This document shows positions 32,919-35,499 of a DNA stretch of 35,499 nucleotides, piece after piece (position 1 is the stretch's first letter; each line of letters opens with the position of its first letter). The position numbers and the translations under genes are program-made. Source of the stretch: Flavobacterium pectinovorum (GTDB taxonomy: Bacteria; Bacteroidota; Bacteroidia; Flavobacteriales; Flavobacteriaceae); contig NZ_RCZH01000002.1 of NCBI RefSeq assembly GCF_006438875.1, positions 432,386 through 467,884 of the forward strand, given 5' to 3'. Below the pieces are notes generated by a model that worked only from the letters and a program-made list of their open reading frames with translations, made no database searches and was not told the DNA's origin.

Positions 32919-35499
32919 ATGAAGAAAATTTTACTATTCATAACTTTATTTTACGGTTTTTCAAATGCACTCTATTCCCAGACCACACCTGAGAATGGAG
33001 TTGTTTCGTTTTCGTTACCTATCAGAAATTCTTTAAAGTTTAATAGATATTTAATCAACCCAACATTCAGTTTTGTTAGAGAAACAAGTGCTTATGCAAG
33101 TTTCTATAACAAAAGACAATGGACACAATTTGATGATGCTCCCAATACTTATTTAGCCAATTATTCAGGACGTTTTAGAGAAAATGAAGCATTTGCTTTT
33201 GGTCTTTTTCAACAGAATTATGGTTTAATGACCGTCTTTGGAGGAATTGGAAACTTTGCCCATAATATCGTTTTGCAGGAAGACAGCAATCTTACTTTTG
33301 GTATGAATGTCGGTTTTTATAAAAGCGGTCTGGATCAAGGGAAAATAATCTCTGATGATCCAACTATTTTAAACGGAGATTATCCGTCAAATATGTTACT
33401 TACAGTTAATCCCGGGATCAACTACGGAACAGCATTTCTTGATTTTGGATTGTCGGTTAACAATTTGATTCTTTACAATTTTGGATCAGGAATTGTAAAA
33501 GACGATCCGGAAAGAGCCATAGAATTGCACGCCATGTATACAGGATACATTGATAGTTATGGTTTTTTTGACAGAAGTAAATTTTCCGGAATCCTAAAAA
33601 CGGAAGTTAAAAAAGACAAAACAGTACTTTCAGGACTGGCCATGATTACAATTCCGCAAGGAGTTTGGGCACAAGCCGGATACAATACATTATATGGAGT
33701 TTCAGCAGGATTAGGAGTTAATATTTCGCCTAGCATTGCTATCGAATACAACTACGAAAGAGGAATGGGTAATTTCTCCAATCTTGGCGGATCTCATGAA
33801 TTTGCGATTGCGTATAAATTCAAAAACAGAAATTACTATTACGGAGATGATGAAGAGGGTTCGCTTATAGATCCTGCCAGATCAAAACCGGTACCGGCTA
33901 AGAAAAATACAACTGCTCCGGTTACCAGAGTTGATGGAGCAACCAAAGCAAAGTTAGCTGCTGATGCTAAAGCTGTAGCCGATGCTGATGCAAAACAAAT
34001 ACGACTTGCAGCTGCAGAAAAAGCGAAGGCTGATGCCGAAGCTGCTGCAAAAGCAAAACTAGAAGCAGACAATAAAGCTAAAGCAGATGCTGAAGCTATT
34101 AAAATAAAATTAGCTGCTGATGCAAAAGCCAAAGCCGATGCCGCAGCTGCAGCGAGAGTACAAACAGCAAGTACAAACAGAGCCGTTGGCGCAGAACAAA
34201 AAACGCAAGCGCAATTGACAGCTGATAAAGCAAGAGCTGATGCAGAAGCACGCCGAATTAAATTGGCAGCAGATAATAAAGCAAGAGTAGATGCCGCTGC
34301 AGCCGCAAGAGCAAAAGCAATTGCAAATAAACCAGCAGCTGCTAGTCCGGCAATACCAAAAACACAAGCACAACTTGCTGCAGATAAATCAAGAGCAGAT
34401 GCTGAAGCTTTAAAAATAAAATTAGCTGCAGATGCTAAGGCTAAAGCCGATGCTGAAAATACTGCTAAAGCTAAAGCAGGAGTTGCTAATAAACCGGCAG
34501 CACAAAAAACACAAGCGCAACTTGCTGCTGACAAAGCCAAAGCAGATGCTGAAGCCTTAAAAGCGAAGTTGGCCGCAGATAAATCTAAAGCGGATGCTGA
34601 AAATGCTGCAAAAGCAAAAGCAGCTGCACCACAGAAAACGCAAGCAGAATTAACTGCAGAGAAAGCGAAGGCTGATGCTGAAGCTGCAGCTAAAAAATTA
34701 GAAGCAGATAATAAAGCCAAAGCAGATGCTGAAGCTCTAAAAGTTAAATTGGCTGCAGATGCAAAAGCCAAAGCAGATGCTGCTGAAGCAAAACGTAAAG
34801 CCGATGCAAAAGCAAAAGCGGAAGCCGCAGACTTACAATCAATTCTGGCTGCTGATGCTAAAGCTAAAGCTGATTCAGATGCGTATCAAGCAAGATTAGC
34901 CGCAGAAACAAAGATAAAAGCTGCTGAATCTGCTAAAACGAAAGTAAGTATTGATGCTGCAAACAAAGCAAAATTAGCCGCTGCTGCGAAAGCAAAAGCT
35001 GCAGAAGATGCCGCATTGAAAGAAAAACTAGCTGCTGATGCAAAAGCACAAGCTGATGCAGAAGCAAGACAAGCAAGAATTGCTGCTGACGCAAAAGCTA
35101 AAGCGGATGCAGAAGCCTTAAAAATTAAACAAGCTGCAGATGCAAAAGCAAAAGCAGAGGATGACATATTACAAGCTAAACTAGCTGCTGATGCTAAGGC
35201 TAAAGCCGATGCAGAAGCATTGCAAGCTAAATTAGCAGCGGACGCAAAAGCTAAAGCAGATGCAGAAGCATTACAAGCTAAATTAGTAGCGGACGCAAAA
35301 GCAAAAGCCGATGCAGAAGCTCTTAAAGCAAAACAAGCAGCTGATGCCAAAGTTAAAGCTGATGAAGATGCTCGTCAGGCAAAATTAGATGCCGATGCAA
35401 AAGCAAAAGCGGATGCAGAAGCATTACAAGCTAAATTAGTAGCTGATGCAAAAGCAAAAGCCGACGCAGAAGCATTACAAGCTAAGTTAGCTGCAGATG
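32919..35499 (+). CDS. PorP/SprF-family barrel fused to a giant Ala/Lys/Asp repeat (3' truncated)
   Basis: The frame is open from the ATG at 32919 (one base after the previous stop) to the window end, 860 residues with no stop. A signal peptide ends SNALYSQ near residue 21. Residues about 22-306 match the PorP/SprF outer-membrane barrel (FNRYLINPTFSF, YNKRQWTQFDDAPNTY, FGLFQQNYG, SIAIEYNYERGMG, HEFAIAYKF). A Pro/Lys linker follows, then from about residue 340 a repetitive helix-forming tail. The second half has near-exact 17-residue units such as AKLAADAKAKADAEALQ (51 bases each). The first half has Pro-containing breaks (NKPAA, APQKTQAEL). The C-terminal domain is outside the window. Confidence 0.9.
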   Translation, partial: MKKILLFITLFYGFSNALYSQTTPENGVVSFSLPIRNSLKFNRYLINPTFSFVRETSAYASFYNKRQWTQFDDAPNTYLANYSGRFRENEAFAFGLFQQNYGLMTVFGGIGNFAHNIVLQEDSNLTFGMNVGFYKSGLDQGKIISDDPTILNGDYPSNMLLTVNPGINYGTAFLDFGLSVNNLILYNFGSGIVKDDPERAIELHAMYTGYIDSYGFFDRSKFSGILKTEVKKDKTVLSGLAMITIPQGVWAQAGYNTLYGVSAGLGVNISPSIAIEYNYERGMGNFSNLGGSHEFAIAYKFKNRNYYYGDDEEGSLIDPARSKPVPAKKNTTAPVTRVDGATKAKLAADAKAVADADAKQIRLAAAEKAKADAEAAAKAKLEADNKAKADAEAIKIKLAADAKAKADAAAAARVQTASTNRAVGAEQKTQAQLTADKARADAEARRIKLAADNKARVDAAAAARAKAIANKPAAASPAIPKTQAQLAADKSRADAEALKIKLAADAKAKADAENTAKAKAGVANKPAAQKTQAQLAADKAKADAEALKAKLAADKSKADAENAAKAKAAAPQKTQAELTAEKAKADAEAAAKKLEADNKAKADAEALKVKLAADAKAKADAAEAKRKADAKAKAEAADLQSILAADAKAKADSDAYQARLAAETKIKAAESAKTKVSIDAANKAKLAAAAKAKAAEDAALKEKLAADAKAQADAEARQARIAADAKAKADAEALKIKQAADAKAKAEDDILQAKLAADAKAKADAEALQAKLAADAKAKADAEALQAKLVADAKAKADAEALKAKQAADAKVKADEDARQAKLDADAKAKADAEALQAKLVADAKAKADAEALQAKLAAD
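33940..35499 (+). repeat. 51-base coding tandem repeat array
   Basis: Inside the PorP/SprF fusion gene. The unit GCA-x-CAA-GCT-AAA-TTA-GCx... has a 51-base period that is clearest from about 34990 to the end, for instance successive GCATTACAAGCTAAATTAG starts 51 bases apart. Earlier copies are diverged and form a longer super-repeat. Two long minus-strand open frames across it (33839-34771 and 34886-35350) are by-products of the repeat. Confidence 0.88.

Noticed and set aside
33839..34771. 310-residue Ala/Ser-rich minus-strand frame
   Set aside because: It is the antisense reading of the Ala/Lys/Asp repeats of the PorP/SprF fusion gene; GCx-rich codons leave no stops on the opposite strand.
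34886..35350. 154-residue Ala/Ser-rich minus-strand frame
   Set aside because: Same antisense artefact of the 51-base repeat.

Overview
The window looks like a chromosomal segment of a Flavobacterium or close relative (Bacteroidetes). The evidence is the AT-rich composition, promoters that fit the Bacteroidetes TTG / TAnnTTTG pattern, type IX secretion (T9SS) proteins (a PorP/SprF barrel and a type B sorting domain), a DUF4175 protein, a HU-CCDC81/SPOR protein, and many intergenic hairpin repeats. No tRNA, rRNA, CRISPR array or transposase gene was seen.

Layout. Bases 1-4220: the 3' end of a holin-like membrane protein gene, a small helical protein, an SPFH/band-7 protein, an unknown exported protein and gltX. 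Bases 4382-10538: a DUF4175 giant membrane protein overlapping ybeY by 4 bp, then mnmG. Between ybeY and mnmG lie eight copies of a 16-bp parS-like ParB-binding site, spaced mostly 48-60 bp apart; three more lie downstream of mnmG in the opposite polarity. Bases 10539-17171: a GNAT acetyltransferase, a SAM methyltransferase, an OmpH/Skp-like lipoprotein and a Pif1-type helicase, separated by repeat-rich spacers that include a 248-bp tandem duplication carrying decayed parS-like sites. Bases 17172-19066: two paralogous exported proteins separated by a hairpin that is both parS-like and terminator-like and by a MITE-like inverted element. Bases 19107-28561: an exported coiled-coil protein, a HU-CCDC81/SPOR protein, dprA, trpS, a GxxExxY protein flanked by CGCAAAG repeats, a plsC-like acyltransferase, recA, an acyl-CoA thioesterase, a DoxX protein and the DNA polymerase III delta' gene. 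Bases 28994-35499: cell-surface genes ending in a short exported protein, a T9SS type B cargo and a PorP/SprF barrel fused to a long Ala/Lys/Asp repeat that runs off the window.

How the parts relate. The housekeeping genes serve translation (gltX, trpS, ybeY, mnmG), DNA maintenance (recA, dprA, delta', helicase) and the envelope (plsC, OmpH-like, SPFH). The parS cluster suggests the region is a centromere and probably near the replication origin. The last three genes are packed with overlaps or one-base gaps, as expected for a cargo and its dedicated PorP/SprF partner. The strongest candidates for something new are the bipolar parS cluster around mnmG, the PorP/SprF barrel with its giant 17-residue-repeat tail, and the repeat-flanked GxxExxY cassette.
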